Shown piece after piece: positions 8,200-17,043 of a DNA stretch of 58,405 nt. Numbering within the stretch: position 1 is the first letter of the stretch; every line of letters starts with the position of its first letter. Position numbers and translations under genes: made by a program. The DNA is from Akkermansiaceae bacterium (lineage in GTDB: Bacteria > Verrucomicrobiota > Verrucomicrobiia > Verrucomicrobiales > Akkermansiaceae), in NCBI GenBank assembly GCA_903934285.1, contig CAIZNN010000256.1, positions 1-58,405 on the forward strand. The letters run 5' to 3'. The notes below the pieces were generated by a model. That model did not search any database and had not been told where the DNA came from. It was given only the letters and a program-made list of their open reading frames with translations.

Positions 8200-8844
8200 A
8201 TGCGAGGTTGTGGGCTTCGCGCCGCCGTGAAATCGTTCACGGCAGCCGCTTGGCTCCTCGGCTTGGCGTCGTGTGCCATGATGTCACGCACCGGGCCGGC
8301 ACCGGCACCGCGGGTGATGTATGAGTGGGCTGACGACGGCGGGCCCGGCGAGGTGGCGGTGACGCTCAACCTGGCCAAGCAGATGGCCAGTTACACCCGT
8401 GGTGGCCGGCCGATTGGGTGGTCGTATATTTGCACCGGCAAGCCGGGGCATGCCACGCCGCAGGGCAAGTTCAGGATCACCGAGAAGCTGGAGCTGAAAT
8501 TTTCCGGTGCATACGGGTGGTTGGAGGATGCGACGGGAAATGTGACCAACGGCGATGCGTCGCCGGCCACCCCGGTGCCACCGGGCGAGTCTTATATCCC
8601 CGCGCCGATGCCACATTGGATGCGGCTGACGGGGGCGGGTGTGGGGATGCATGGCGGCATCATTCCGCACCCGGGCATGACGGCTTCCCACGGCTGCATC
8701 CGGCTGCCGTTGGCGTTTGCGCCGCAATTGTATGAGGTGGTCAAGGTCGGCACCCCGGTGAATATCATCGCCGGGCAGCCGCAATCCGCTCCCGGGGAGT
8801 TGGATGTGCCAAGCCAGTTGCCCATCTTGTCCCTCGGCGATTGA
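8200..8844 (+). CDS. L,D-transpeptidase (YkuD domain) lipoprotein
   Basis: This 214-residue lipoprotein has a lipobox LASC with C25 as the predicted lipidation site. The YkuD domain follows: VTLNLAKQMASYTRGG, GKPGHATPQGKFRI, GMHGG and SHGCIRLP, in which H164 and C166 are catalytic. Such enzymes cross-link peptidoglycan through L,D bonds or attach lipoproteins to it. The frame is open back to a TTG at 8161, but the ATG at 8200 starts the signal peptide. It is monocistronic and faces the tRNA gene downstream. Confidence 0.92.
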   Translation: MRGCGLRAAVKSFTAAAWLLGLASCAMMSRTGPAPAPRVMYEWADDGGPGEVAVTLNLAKQMASYTRGGRPIGWSYICTGKPGHATPQGKFRITEKLELKFSGAYGWLEDATGNVTNGDASPATPVPPGESYIPAPMPHWMRLTGAGVGMHGGIIPHPGMTASHGCIRLPLAFAPQLYEVVKVGTPVNIIAGQPQSAPGELDVPSQLPILSLGD

Positions 8845-8877
8845 ACTGCCGTCGGGGTGGCGCGGGCGGAGTGAAAC

Positions 8878-8952
8878 TGGTGATCCCGGCAGGAATCGAA
8901 CCTGCACCTACGGCTTCGGAGGCCATCGTCCTATCCATTGGACCACGGGACC
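8878..8952 (-). tRNA. tRNA-Arg (anticodon CCG), CCA encoded
   Basis: Reading the minus strand gives a full cloverleaf. The acceptor stem is GGTCCCG/CGGGATC with one G-U pair, the D stem is GTCC/GGAC, and the anticodon stem is ATGGC/GCCGT with loop CTCCGAA, which places CCG as the anticodon. The T arm is CAGGT-TCGATTC-CTGCC. The discriminator A is followed by an encoded CCA at 8880-8878. It decodes CGG arginine codons. Confidence 0.95.
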
Positions 8953-9027
8953 ATCGCGCTGGGAGCGCGCGGAGGGAATTGCTAGCGTGCGGCGGGGCGC
9001 TTGGCAAGAACAAGCCGGAAAAAGAAA

Positions 9028-11679
9028 TCACTGCCGCGAGGGACGGATCGGCTTTTTCATTTTGGCGGGTTCGGGTTGCGGGGTGACCGGGGTGGCTCTG
9101 GGGGGGCAGCTCTTGGCGGCATCCTTGGAGACACCCTTGGCGCCGCCCTTGTCGGCGAGCGGGCGGATGGCGTCAGGCGGGGGTAGCACGCCGGGGCCGT
9201 CGGCGAAGGTGCGCAGATCGCCGGAGACTTTGTAGCGGCGGTCCACGTCGGACTGGAGGGAATCGAGCGAGCCGCGGCTGCGGATGATGGAGGGCTGCAG
9301 GAAGACGAGGAGTTCCGCCCGCTCATCGGTTTTGGTGGTGGTGGAGAAGAGCTTGCCGAGGTAAGGGATGCTGCTGAGGAGGGGGATGCCGCTGACGCTT
9401 TCGCCTTTGCGGACCGTGATCAAGCCGCCGAGGACGATGGTTTCGTTGTTGGGGATGGTGACGGTGGTGAGGATTTCGCGGGTGGTGATTTTCGGGACGG
9501 TGAGATCCCCGCCGCTGGCCGCGCCTTTGATGGTTTGCTCGCCATTGACTTCGTCGTTGAGCAGGGAGATTTGGAGGGTGATTTCGTTTTCCGAGTTGAT
9601 GAGGGGAATGACTTCGAGTTTGAGGACGACGTCCTGATATTGGATCTGGGTGCTGGCGGTGCCAGTGCCGTAGCTGTTGCTGCCGGTGGGGATGGCGACG
9701 CGCTCGCCACTGGAGATCACGCCTTTCTGGTTGTTGGCGGTGAAGATGCTGGGGCGGGCGAGCACGGTGAAGTCGCCCTTGTCCTGCAGTGCCTTGAGGA
9801 AGATGCTCAGGTCGCCCGCCTTGCCGTAGAGCCGGAGGCCGGAGGCGGCGATGTCGCTGAGGTTCAATTCGGGGAACGTGTTGGTGGCGGTGGTGGTGCC
9901 GGTGCCGGTACTGGGTGTAACCGGTTTGAAGCTGGGGACGCCGCCGCCGCCGCCGCCTTGCAGGTCGCTGCCATTGAACAGATAGCCCACCCCGAATTCC
10001 TTGGAGTCGGTGAGGCTGAGCTGGCCGATGACGGTGGAGATCATGACCTGGTCGGCCTTGACGTCGATTTGATCGAGGAGGCGCTCGACGATTTCAAGGG
10101 CGGAGGGTGGGCCTTGGACGACGATGGAATTGGTGATGTTATCGGCGACGAGGAGGGTGCGTCCGACCAAGCGGGACTCCGGCGCGGTGGTGGCGTTGGG
10201 ATTGCCGAGGGAGGTGCCGCCGCCGCCACCGCCACTGCTGCCGCTGCCGCCAAAGGAGCTGCTGCCGCCGCCGAAGGAAGAATTGCCGCTGGAGCCGGAG
10301 GTCATGCCGGAGCCGGTGGCGGAGGTGCGGCTGGTGGAGCCGGAACGGCTGCCGGTGGCGGAGCTGGAGCCGGTGGCGGAGCTGGTGCGGGTGTTGCGCG
10401 AAGACCCACCGCTGGCGCCGCCACTGGCGCCACCGCCGTCGCCGGTGCTGGTGAAGGCGCGATTGAGGGCGTCGGAAGCGATGGGCAGGAAGTCGGAAAC
10501 GGTGAGGAAACTGAGTTTGCGGCGGAGGAAGGTTTTCTCGCTGGTTTCGACATCGAATTCGCGGACGAGGCCCTCGACGAAGAGGAGATCGACCGGGCGG
10601 CCCATGGCGAAGATGCGGTTGGTTCGGGGTTCCGGGATGATTTGGACGGGGGTATCGACGCTGGTGGAGGCTCCTCCGCCCACCACTGCCGCAGCTTGAG
10701 GCGCGGCGGCGGCGGGGGCCGCGACGGGGGCGGCGGGGGTAAGGGCAGCGCGCTGGACGGCGGCGGTTTTCTGCGCTTGCTGTTGGGTGTTGAGCAACTC
10801 GTTGAGAGTCCCGGACAATTCGGTGACGTCGGCGTACTTGACCGAGATGAAGCGGGTGCCGGTGATATCGGCGGGTTTGTCGATTTCGTCTTTGAGTTTG
10901 ATGAGCCGGCGGATGAGGGAGGTGTTTTCGGTGATGACGACCGAGCCATTGAGCGGGGCGATGGAGCCGTAGGTGCCGAACTGACCGATGATTTGGGTGA
11001 ATGCTTGGGCGGCGCTTTCCGGCTTGAGGTGTTTGAAAGTCATCACGTAGGAGATGACCTCATCGCCATCGGGCAGCGGATCGTTTTCGTTCAAGACATC
11101 ATAGCCAATGCCGGGCAGCCGGACCGAGACGGTCAGGAAGTCCAGATTGGGGTCTTTTTGGTCGGGCATGAAGACGAAGTTTTCGATGCCTGCGGCTTTT
11201 TTGAGGAGCTCGGCGGCCTGGGCGTAGGTGAGCGGGTCTTCCGGGCTGGCATCTTGGATGAAGGCGAACTCGGCGTTGGCGGCGGCGGCGGAGACGATGA
11301 CGCGGCGCCCGGTGTACTTGCGGTAAAGGACGGCCAATTCGGCCCCCTTGAGGGTGACTTGTTCGATGGGTTCGATGATTTTGGTTTCGCCGAGCGGCAC
11401 GGCGGGATCACGCGGGGGCTTGCGGGATGGGACCATGGCGGCGGGTGGGGCCGCCGGGGTGGCGGGCACGGCGCCTGGGGTGCCGGGCGGGCGTGTGGGC
11501 GCGGGAACGACTGGGCGGACGGGAACGGGGGGGGCTGCCGCAGGTGGCGGGGTGGTGCCGGGGGCTGGCGGGGTCGCGCCGGGGGCTGGCGGGGTGGTGC
11601 CGGGAGGTGTGGGTGGGGTCTGAGCCGCGGCGAGGGAAACGCTCAAGACGATGAGTGCAAAATAGCGGAGGAGAGGCAT
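9028..11679 (-). CDS. gspD: Secretin of a type II secretion/type IV pilus-like system
   Basis: This is a predicted outer-membrane channel protein of 883 residues. After a signal peptide (about 1-20) comes a Pro/Thr/Ala-rich stretch to about residue 85 that is unusual for GspD. It is followed by N-domains and a Ser/Gly-rich linker of about 90 residues (about 395-490). The C-terminal secretin domain contains VMISTVIGQLSLTDSKEFG, SIFTANNQKGVISSGERVAI and the VPLLSS-like segment GIPLLSSIPYLGKLFS. It is the last gene of the pseudopilin operon. An Ala/Pro-rich tail follows the barrel domain. The pilus-versus-secretion role cannot be decided because no ATPase is present. Confidence 0.9.
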   Translation of the reverse strand: MPLLRYFALIVLSVSLAAAQTPPTPPGTTPPAPGATPPAPGTTPPPAAAPPVPVRPVVPAPTRPPGTPGAVPATPAAPPAAMVPSRKPPRDPAVPLGETKIIEPIEQVTLKGAELAVLYRKYTGRRVIVSAAAANAEFAFIQDASPEDPLTYAQAAELLKKAAGIENFVFMPDQKDPNLDFLTVSVRLPGIGYDVLNENDPLPDGDEVISYVMTFKHLKPESAAQAFTQIIGQFGTYGSIAPLNGSVVITENTSLIRRLIKLKDEIDKPADITGTRFISVKYADVTELSGTLNELLNTQQQAQKTAAVQRAALTPAAPVAAPAAAAPQAAAVVGGGASTSVDTPVQIIPEPRTNRIFAMGRPVDLLFVEGLVREFDVETSEKTFLRRKLSFLTVSDFLPIASDALNRAFTSTGDGGGASGGASGGSSRNTRTSSATGSSSATGSRSGSTSRTSATGSGMTSGSSGNSSFGGGSSSFGGSGSSGGGGGGTSLGNPNATTAPESRLVGRTLLVADNITNSIVVQGPPSALEIVERLLDQIDVKADQVMISTVIGQLSLTDSKEFGVGYLFNGSDLQGGGGGGVPSFKPVTPSTGTGTTTATNTFPELNLSDIAASGLRLYGKAGDLSIFLKALQDKGDFTVLARPSIFTANNQKGVISSGERVAIPTGSNSYGTGTASTQIQYQDVVLKLEVIPLINSENEITLQISLLNDEVNGEQTIKGAASGGDLTVPKITTREILTTVTIPNNETIVLGGLITVRKGESVSGIPLLSSIPYLGKLFSTTTKTDERAELLVFLQPSIIRSRGSLDSLQSDVDRRYKVSGDLRTFADGPGVLPPPDAIRPLADKGGAKGVSKDAAKSCPPRATPVTPQPEPAKMKKPIRPSRQ

Positions 11680-11748
11680 AAGGGAGGTGGAATTGGGGAT
11701 TTGAGAGCTGAAAATTGAGGGTGGCGATTGAGGCGGCGGGTGGGCGGG

Positions 11749-12378
11749 TCAGCGGCGGGACGGGCGCTGGCTGCCGCGTTGGCCTGAGGTGCCACCGCGT
11801 GCGCCCGGAATGGTGGCTGCGGCGCCGGGTTGGGCGGCAGCGGCAGGGGGTGGCGGAACGACGCGTGGCCGCGGTTGGCGGGCCTCGCCGGGTTGGCCGG
11901 GTTGGACCGGTTGGCCGGGGATCTGCGGTTGGCCGGGTCCTTTGTGGGCGGCAGCGGGTACGGCCGCGGCGACCTTGGGGGTGGTGAATTTCTCGTTGTA
12001 GGTGACCGAGCCGATTTGGCTGCCCTTCTGGAGATGGACGATGGTGCCGAGCGGTTTGTCGGGATCGCGTTCGATTTTGAGGACCTGGTATTCCGAGGGG
12101 CGGTCGGTATCGATGGGAGGCACGGCCTCGGCCGGGTTTTTGGTATTGATGAGGGTGATGAGATAGCCGCCGGCGATGGGAGCCACGCCTTTGAGTGCCA
12201 AATCCTCAAACGGGTTTTTGAGGGGTCCGGGGTCAGCGGCTTGGGGTTTGGTGGTGAACGGGGAATTGTCCCACAATGATTTGTAGCGGGTGAGGGGGGC
12301 CTTTTTGGGCAGTTCCGCCGCACTCAGGCCGCTGATGGCGATGAGCAGGAACAGGCAGGGGCGGATGATCGAGTTCAT
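11749..12378 (-). CDS. Secreted or inner-membrane GspC/PilP-like accessory protein
   Basis: This 209-residue protein has an N-terminal hydrophobic segment (CLFLLIAISGLSAAE). A central region, NPFEDLALKGVAPIAGGYLI, resembles the HR domain of GspC or PilP, which contacts the secretin. A Pro/Gln/Ala-rich low-complexity tail covers the last about 65 residues. It sits directly upstream of the secretin gene on the same strand with a 69-base gap. The frame is open upstream to 12825, but that part overlaps the preceding gene in another frame. The functional label is inferred from position and a weak resemblance. Confidence 0.6.
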   Translation of the reverse strand: MNSIIRPCLFLLIAISGLSAAELPKKAPLTRYKSLWDNSPFTTKPQAADPGPLKNPFEDLALKGVAPIAGGYLITLINTKNPAEAVPPIDTDRPSEYQVLKIERDPDKPLGTIVHLQKGSQIGSVTYNEKFTTPKVAAAVPAAAHKGPGQPQIPGQPVQPGQPGEARQPRPRVVPPPPAAAAQPGAAATIPGARGGTSGQRGSQRPSRR

Positions 12379-12448
12379 GGTGAAATCCAGGTATGAGTGC
12401 GCCAAGACGGCACCGGACGAGTCGCGGTGCAGGGCAGCCGGGTTGATT

Positions 12449-12982
12449 TCAAGCGGATGGGGTGGGGATGAACCATTGTTCGATGATGGCGGTGCAGTCG
12501 ATTTTGGTGTCGTCTTCCTTGTTTGGGGACAAGCGGATGGAGGTGACGCAGCGGAGATTTTCCGGTGAGTTGAGGTGGTCGAACCACGTGTAGAGCGACT
12601 GTTCGGGGCCGAGCACGGTGAGTTGCACCTTGACGCGGTGGAAGTGGAGGCCGGCGGTATCCTCAGTGGGCAGGAGTTTTTGGCTTTTGAGGGTGAGGCC
12701 GACGGCGGTGACTTCCTTTTCGGCGAGTTGTTGGAGGGCGGTTTGGACCGGTTGGTAATCGGTGGGTTGCGGTTCGTATTTGGCGAGCCATTCCATTTCG
12801 GATTCCACCTCGTTGCGGCTGGCACTGATGAGTTCGGCGGTCTTGAGTTGATTGACGGCTTTGACGTGCTGGCTGCGGATGTCGAGTTGGACTTTGGCGA
12901 AATAGTTGAAACCCAGCAGGTTGATCACCGCGAATCCCCCGATGGCGAAGAAGATGAGGAGCTTTTTTTCACGTGGGGACAC
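12449..12982 (-). CDS. GspM/PilO-like inner-membrane assembly protein
   Basis: This 177-residue protein has a short cytoplasmic N-terminus and one membrane helix (about residues 8-28). A heptad-rich segment follows, then a ferredoxin-like fold typical of PilO/GspM (LTLKSQKLL...VKVQLTVLGPEQSLYTWFDHL). The start codon is GTG at 12982. It lies between the GspL-like and GspC-like genes, the position expected for GspM. Such proteins form the periplasmic platform that links the inner-membrane complex to the secretin. Confidence 0.7.
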   Translation of the reverse strand: MSPREKKLLIFFAIGGFAVINLLGFNYFAKVQLDIRSQHVKAVNQLKTAELISASRNEVESEMEWLAKYEPQPTDYQPVQTALQQLAEKEVTAVGLTLKSQKLLPTEDTAGLHFHRVKVQLTVLGPEQSLYTWFDHLNSPENLRCVTSIRLSPNKEDDTKIDCTAIIEQWFIPTPSA

Positions 12983-13081
12983 AGGCGGAGAGGGGATTGG
13001 AGAGGGGGCAGGAGTGGGGGCGCCAGGCAGGTAAATGCCGCGGCGGGGCGGATTTGTCGGTGACGGGGCGGGGTGGCGGGC

Positions 13082-14314
13082 TCAATTTTTCGGGGGGGCG
13101 GCGTTGAAGGTGAATTCCCAGCCGCGGGTGCTGGATTGGGGTGCCGGGGTTTGCCAGACGAGGCCGACGAGGTCATTGCTCTTGGTCAGGGCGAGGCTGA
13201 ACTGGTTGACGGCGGCTGGTTGCTGCGCCTCGCCGACGAGGGTGATTTCGGTGGCTTTGATGTCGGCGGTTTTGAGGCGCAGGCTGCTGTTAGGCGGGAT
13301 GCAGCGGGAGATGCGGTAGAGGATATCGACTGGGGACTGGTTGAGATCGACGGCGTACTTGAGTTCATCCCACTTGGCGAGATGGAGGCTGTAGGCGGTG
13401 GCGTCGGGGGCCGCGGCCTGGGCTTTTTGGAGGAGGAGTTGGGTATCGGTGTGGATTTTCCAGAGGTCGTAGCCGAACCAGCCGAGGACGCCGAGATAGG
13501 CGAGGACGATGGCGGCGACGGCGAGGATGCTGTTGCGGCGGCGCTGGGCGGTGCGCCGGGCGGCGCGGACATCAGCCGGGAGGAGTTTGCTGCGGGGCGT
13601 CGGCGGCACCGGGGCGGGGCGGGGCGAGACTTCCACCTGGGCGGCGAAGGCGCCAGCCAGGGCGCCCGGCGAGAGGGTTTCGGCGTGGGTCCAGAGGACC
13701 ACGCGGGACGGGGTTAGATCGATGTCCTGCAACGCCAGCTGGATGATGGCGAGGCGGATTTCCCGCACCAGCGTTTCATCGGGTGCGGCGGCGGAGGTGG
13801 AGGTGGCTTGGCAATAGACGGTTTTCCCTTGATGCGAGAGGGAAAACACCCAGCGCCCGAATTCTTTCCACACCGCCAGGCAATCGCCCTGCACCGGAAA
13901 GGCGCGCGCGGAGACATCGAATTCCTTGGGGCCGCGGAGCGGCAAATCGCCCTCGGTGGGAGGCCGGAGGTGGACGGAGAACAGGGCGGTGGTTTCGCCT
14001 TCGCGGGCGATGACGAAGGTGTCGGTGAGTTGGCCGGCCATCGGGTCGGGGCGCATGCCGAGGCGTTCGGCGTGCATCACGGCGAGCTCGGGGAACAACG
14101 AGTCATCCTCGCTGTTGACCTTCATGGGAATGGCCGTGATCGCCTTAACCGGGAAAAACATCAGGATGTCGCCGCTGGGAATGCCGCTGAGTTCACTGGC
14201 GCGGGAACTCAGGGAGGTGGCATGCAGGGTGAAGGCCGCATCGGCATGGGCGGTCCAGATTTCCCAACCGGTTTCGCCGGGGACGAGGAGAACTTTGTCG
14301 GTGGGTTTGCTCAC
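13082..14314 (-). CDS. GspL-like protein (cytoplasmic domain plus PilN-like C-terminus)
   Basis: The 410-residue protein has a cytoplasmic domain (about 1-255). One membrane helix follows at about 262-285 (ILAVAAIVLAYLGVLGWFGY). The periplasmic part resembles PilN (VDILYRISRCIPPNSSLRLK, then VNQFSLALTKSNDLVGLVWQ). The arrangement matches GspL, which recruits the assembly ATPase, or a fused PilM-PilN. Its start overlaps the gspK stop by ATGA. No actin-like ATP motifs were recognisable, so the N-terminal fold is uncertain. Confidence 0.7.
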   Translation of the reverse strand: MSKPTDKVLLVPGETGWEIWTAHADAAFTLHATSLSSRASELSGIPSGDILMFFPVKAITAIPMKVNSEDDSLFPELAVMHAERLGMRPDPMAGQLTDTFVIAREGETTALFSVHLRPPTEGDLPLRGPKEFDVSARAFPVQGDCLAVWKEFGRWVFSLSHQGKTVYCQATSTSAAAPDETLVREIRLAIIQLALQDIDLTPSRVVLWTHAETLSPGALAGAFAAQVEVSPRPAPVPPTPRSKLLPADVRAARRTAQRRRNSILAVAAIVLAYLGVLGWFGYDLWKIHTDTQLLLQKAQAAAPDATAYSLHLAKWDELKYAVDLNQSPVDILYRISRCIPPNSSLRLKTADIKATEITLVGEAQQPAAVNQFSLALTKSNDLVGLVWQTPAPQSSTRGWEFTFNAAPPKN

Positions 14315-15249
14315 GGGATGATTTCTTCGAAGCGCTCGAGGAGGGCGGGTTTACCGGTGCGATTGCGGACGATGACGCTGATGCGACGTTTGGCCGCGCC
14401 AGCGAAGCCGGTGCTTTCGATGCGGGTGGTGGTATCGTTCACAGTGAAGCGTTGGGCTAGGTCGGGGCGACTATCGGTGTCCAGGCTCAAAAGAGCAAGC
14501 GCGGTGTTCACGTCGGCGAAAGGCGCGTCATCCTCGGTGTCGCGGACGCCATCGGGGCCGCGCACGGTTTCGGGAATCACCTCGGCGAGCTCGGTGGTGA
14601 CCCCGGCGGCGGTGGCGATGAGCTCGGCGGGGGCCTCGTTGAGGTCGAGGCCGCCGCCGCTCCAAATGGTGAACCAATTGCGCCAATCCGGGCGGACCGC
14701 TTCGACGAGATCCATGCCGCGGACGAAGCGGACTTCGTCGATGTGATAGAAGGGGCGGTTGAAGGGCTGGTTGAGGCGGCCCTCATTGTTATACCAATTT
14801 TTTTCCGCGCCGTTGAGGGATTCGTCGTCATCCGCGTCGATCCAGTCGGCGAGGGCATCGGTGATGGCTTGGGCGGCATCGAGTTCCAAGCCCCAAGAGA
14901 TGAACATGTCGCGGAGCAGGGCGGAGTCGTTGCGGAGGATGATGGTGTTGATATTGAAGCGGCCGCCCTCGGAGAGGATTTTCACATCGAAGCCGCCGCC
15001 GGCGGCGGCGTTGGCTTGGTGGAGGATCGGATCGGTGCGTTTGACCACCGGGTTGGAGCCGACGGCGATGCCCATTTCGGCGATGTTGCGGGCGCGCGAG
15101 CCGTGGACCTTGGCGGTGGTCAATTCCATGTCGAAGGAGATGACGCGCAGCGCGACCATGGAGGCCATGCCGAGCACGGCGATGAGCCACAGCACGGCGA
15201 CCAGGGCGAAACCTGCAGGCTGGCGGGAGTAGCGCGGGTGACGGGTCAT
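14311..15249 (-). CDS. gspK: GspK-like minor pseudopilin
   Basis: This 312-residue protein is much longer than the other pseudopilins, as is typical for GspK. The N-terminal PAGFALVAVLWLIAVLGMAS is a prepilin-type segment, with G before the cleavage site and F as the first mature residue. A large insert domain with a SAM-like region follows (TDALADWIDADDD, LNEAPAELIA). GspK caps the pseudopilus together with GspI and GspJ. Its ATG overlaps the gspJ stop codon by one base (TGATG) and its stop overlaps the next start. The order G-H-I-J-K supports the call. Confidence 0.85.
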   Translation of the reverse strand: MTRHPRYSRQPAGFALVAVLWLIAVLGMASMVALRVISFDMELTTAKVHGSRARNIAEMGIAVGSNPVVKRTDPILHQANAAAGGGFDVKILSEGGRFNINTIILRNDSALLRDMFISWGLELDAAQAITDALADWIDADDDESLNGAEKNWYNNEGRLNQPFNRPFYHIDEVRFVRGMDLVEAVRPDWRNWFTIWSGGGLDLNEAPAELIATAAGVTTELAEVIPETVRGPDGVRDTEDDAPFADVNTALALLSLDTDSRPDLAQRFTVNDTTTRIESTGFAGAAKRRISVIVRNRTGKPALLERFEEIIP

Positions 15250-16055
15250 CAACGGGGTGGGGTGGGCGGGGTGGGCGGCCGCGTGTCGGAGGCGGGCAGG
15301 TTGCCGGCGGGAAGGATGATGGTGCCAGGTTGGCCGCCCCCCCCGGGTTGGGCGGCGGCGGGTTGGGTGCCGCCGCTTTGCAGCAATTGGCGCAGCACGA
15401 CCTCCGGGTTTTGTTTGGGGGCGATCCAGAAGATGTGGCGCATTTCCTCGCCTTTGGCACCGAAGGCGAGGGTGAGTTCGAGTTGCAGCGGGAGGCGGCC
15501 TTGGACGTCCCAATCGTATTGCCATTCCATCGATCGGCCATCGAGTACGCGCCATTCGAAGAAGGCGACATCATCGAGGAGTTCCACTTCGGCGAAGGGA
15601 GCCGTGTCGAGCTGGCTCTTGCCGCCCTCGAGGGATGCGGAGCCGGGCAGCACTTCGTCTTCGTAATAGCGCAGGACGATTGAGAGGAAGCCGCTGCGGC
15701 GGCGCACGGTGGAGAGTTGGACGGCTTTGGCGATGCGCGGCTGGCCTCCCCAAGTGAAGCTCAGCGGCACATTTTGCAGGGTCAGATCGGAGAGGTATTG
15801 GCCGCTGGTATTCTGGACTTTGAGATCGAGGCGGGTGTTGCCTGGCAGCGCGGAGAAGCGTTGGCCGAGCAGCTCGAAAAACGCCTGATGGAGCATTTCC
15901 TCATTTTGGGATTTGACCACGGTGTTGCCCAAGGCCAGCGAGGTGCGTGCGATGCCGAAGACCATGCCGATGAGGATGGTTAACAATAACATCGCCATCA
16001 CGAGTTCGAGCAGCGTGAAGCCGGTGGGTCGGGGCTTGGCGGGGATGGGGGTCAT
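15249..16055 (-). CDS. gspJ: GspJ-like minor pseudopilin
   Basis: This 268-residue pseudopilin starts MTPIPAKPRPTGFTLLELVM, a canonical class III signal (G/FTLLE) for the prepilin peptidase. The globular part includes VELLDDVAFFEWRVLDG, similar in layout to GspJ. The C-terminal about 40 residues are Pro/Gly/Gln-rich, like the tails of the other proteins of this operon. It overlaps gspI by ATGA. The specific J assignment depends on its position between I and K. Confidence 0.75.
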   Translation of the reverse strand: MTPIPAKPRPTGFTLLELVMAMLLLTILIGMVFGIARTSLALGNTVVKSQNEEMLHQAFFELLGQRFSALPGNTRLDLKVQNTSGQYLSDLTLQNVPLSFTWGGQPRIAKAVQLSTVRRRSGFLSIVLRYYEDEVLPGSASLEGGKSQLDTAPFAEVELLDDVAFFEWRVLDGRSMEWQYDWDVQGRLPLQLELTLAFGAKGEEMRHIFWIAPKQNPEVVLRQLLQSGGTQPAAAQPGGGGQPGTIILPAGNLPASDTRPPTPPTPPR

Positions 16056-16471
16056 GGCTGATACATCAGGCCGTAGCGCCAGGTTTCGGCGGAGCGTTCC
16101 TTCCATTCCCCGGATTCATACCAGCGGGCGGTGACGGTGATGAGGAACATTTCCTGCAACGGCTGGCCATCTTCGTTTTCGAGGTCTTCGAGGATGGCAA
16201 CGGTGGTGGCCATTTCGACATCGGATTTGGCCACCGCCGCAGTGGTGGTGCCCTCTTCGAGTACCGGCAGCGAAAGCGTCTCGTCCAGCGCGCTATCCAG
16301 AATCCGGGTGATGCGCAATTCGCTTTGGGCCAGGGTGGCGGCCTTGGCCATCTGGTGCAGGGCAACGGCAAACCCGGTGGCAGCCGCGCTGAACACGGCC
16401 AGCGCCAAAATCACCTCCAGCAGCAGGAAGCCGCGCTGGCGCTTGCAGCCGGGATGGAGCGGGGGGGTCAT
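16052..16471 (-). CDS. gspI: GspI-like minor pseudopilin
   Basis: This small pseudopilin has 139 residues. The N-terminal segment QRGFLLLEVILALAVFSAAA is a prepilin cleavage/methylation site followed by the hydrophobic helix. The rest has no strong motif. It overlaps gspH upstream and gspJ downstream by ATGA, so expression should be tightly coupled. I used the ATG at 16471; the longer open frame upstream runs through gspH in another frame. Confidence 0.72.
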   Translation of the reverse strand: MTPPLHPGCKRQRGFLLLEVILALAVFSAAATGFAVALHQMAKAATLAQSELRITRILDSALDETLSLPVLEEGTTTAAVAKSDVEMATTVAILEDLENEDGQPLQEMFLITVTARWYESGEWKERSAETWRYGLMYQP

Positions 16472-17043
16472 TTGACTTCGAGCACGGTGTCGCGAATCGT
16501 CGCGGTGAGCGGGTGGTAGGTGTCTTCGATGAAGTTGCTGCCGATGGTGATGCGGACGCCGAGCGGTTCGCACAGGCCGTCGGGATCGAAGCGCCAGACA
16601 TGCACGATCCGATCGCTCATCGGCAACCATGCCTCGCTATTCCAGCGCCGGACGCAGCTGGTCATGTTCGGTTCGAGGGCGAGTTGACTGTGGACCGGGC
16701 TCTTGGCCCCGGCGGGGGTCATGACGACGCGTTCGCCGCCGATGGTGTGGCCGAGCGCGGTTTTTGTTTCGTCCTGGCCGGCCTCGGCGAGCGGCAGCAG
16801 GCGGACGCTGCCGGGGCGGAACTCCAGGGCGTAGGGGGTTTGCTGGAGGATGGCGATGGTGCGGGCGCGTTTGGCCAGCAGTTCGATTTCGCCGGATGCA
16901 TTGCGCAGGTCGCGCTCATCGGAGGAAAACACCATGACCGCCACCGCGCCACCCAGCAGGATGGTGGCAATGGCGAGAACCATGACGATCTCGATGAGCG
17001 TGAAGCCTCGGCGGAGGCTAGAGATCCTGGCTGCTGATGTCAT
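16468..17043 (-). CDS. gspH: GspH-like minor pseudopilin
   Basis: This 191-residue protein begins MTSAARISSLRRGFTLIEIVM, a prepilin signal with E5 of the mature protein conserved. It continues with a GspH-like region (ELLAKRARTIAILQQTPYALE). The start at 17043 lies inside the end of gspG in a different frame (26-base overlap), so translation is probably coupled. Pseudopilins H, I, J and K form the tip of the pseudopilus. Confidence 0.78.
   Translation of the reverse strand: MTSAARISSLRRGFTLIEIVMVLAIATILLGGAVAVMVFSSDERDLRNASGEIELLAKRARTIAILQQTPYALEFRPGSVRLLPLAEAGQDETKTALGHTIGGERVVMTPAGAKSPVHSQLALEPNMTSCVRRWNSEAWLPMSDRIVHVWRFDPDGLCEPLGVRITIGSNFIEDTYHPLTATIRDTVLEVK

Noticed and set aside
9535-11718. 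A 727-codon open frame antisense to the secretin gene
   Set aside because: Its product is Gly/Ala/Asp low complexity and mirrors the codon pattern of gspD. It has no motif or signal, and high GC makes long antisense frames common.
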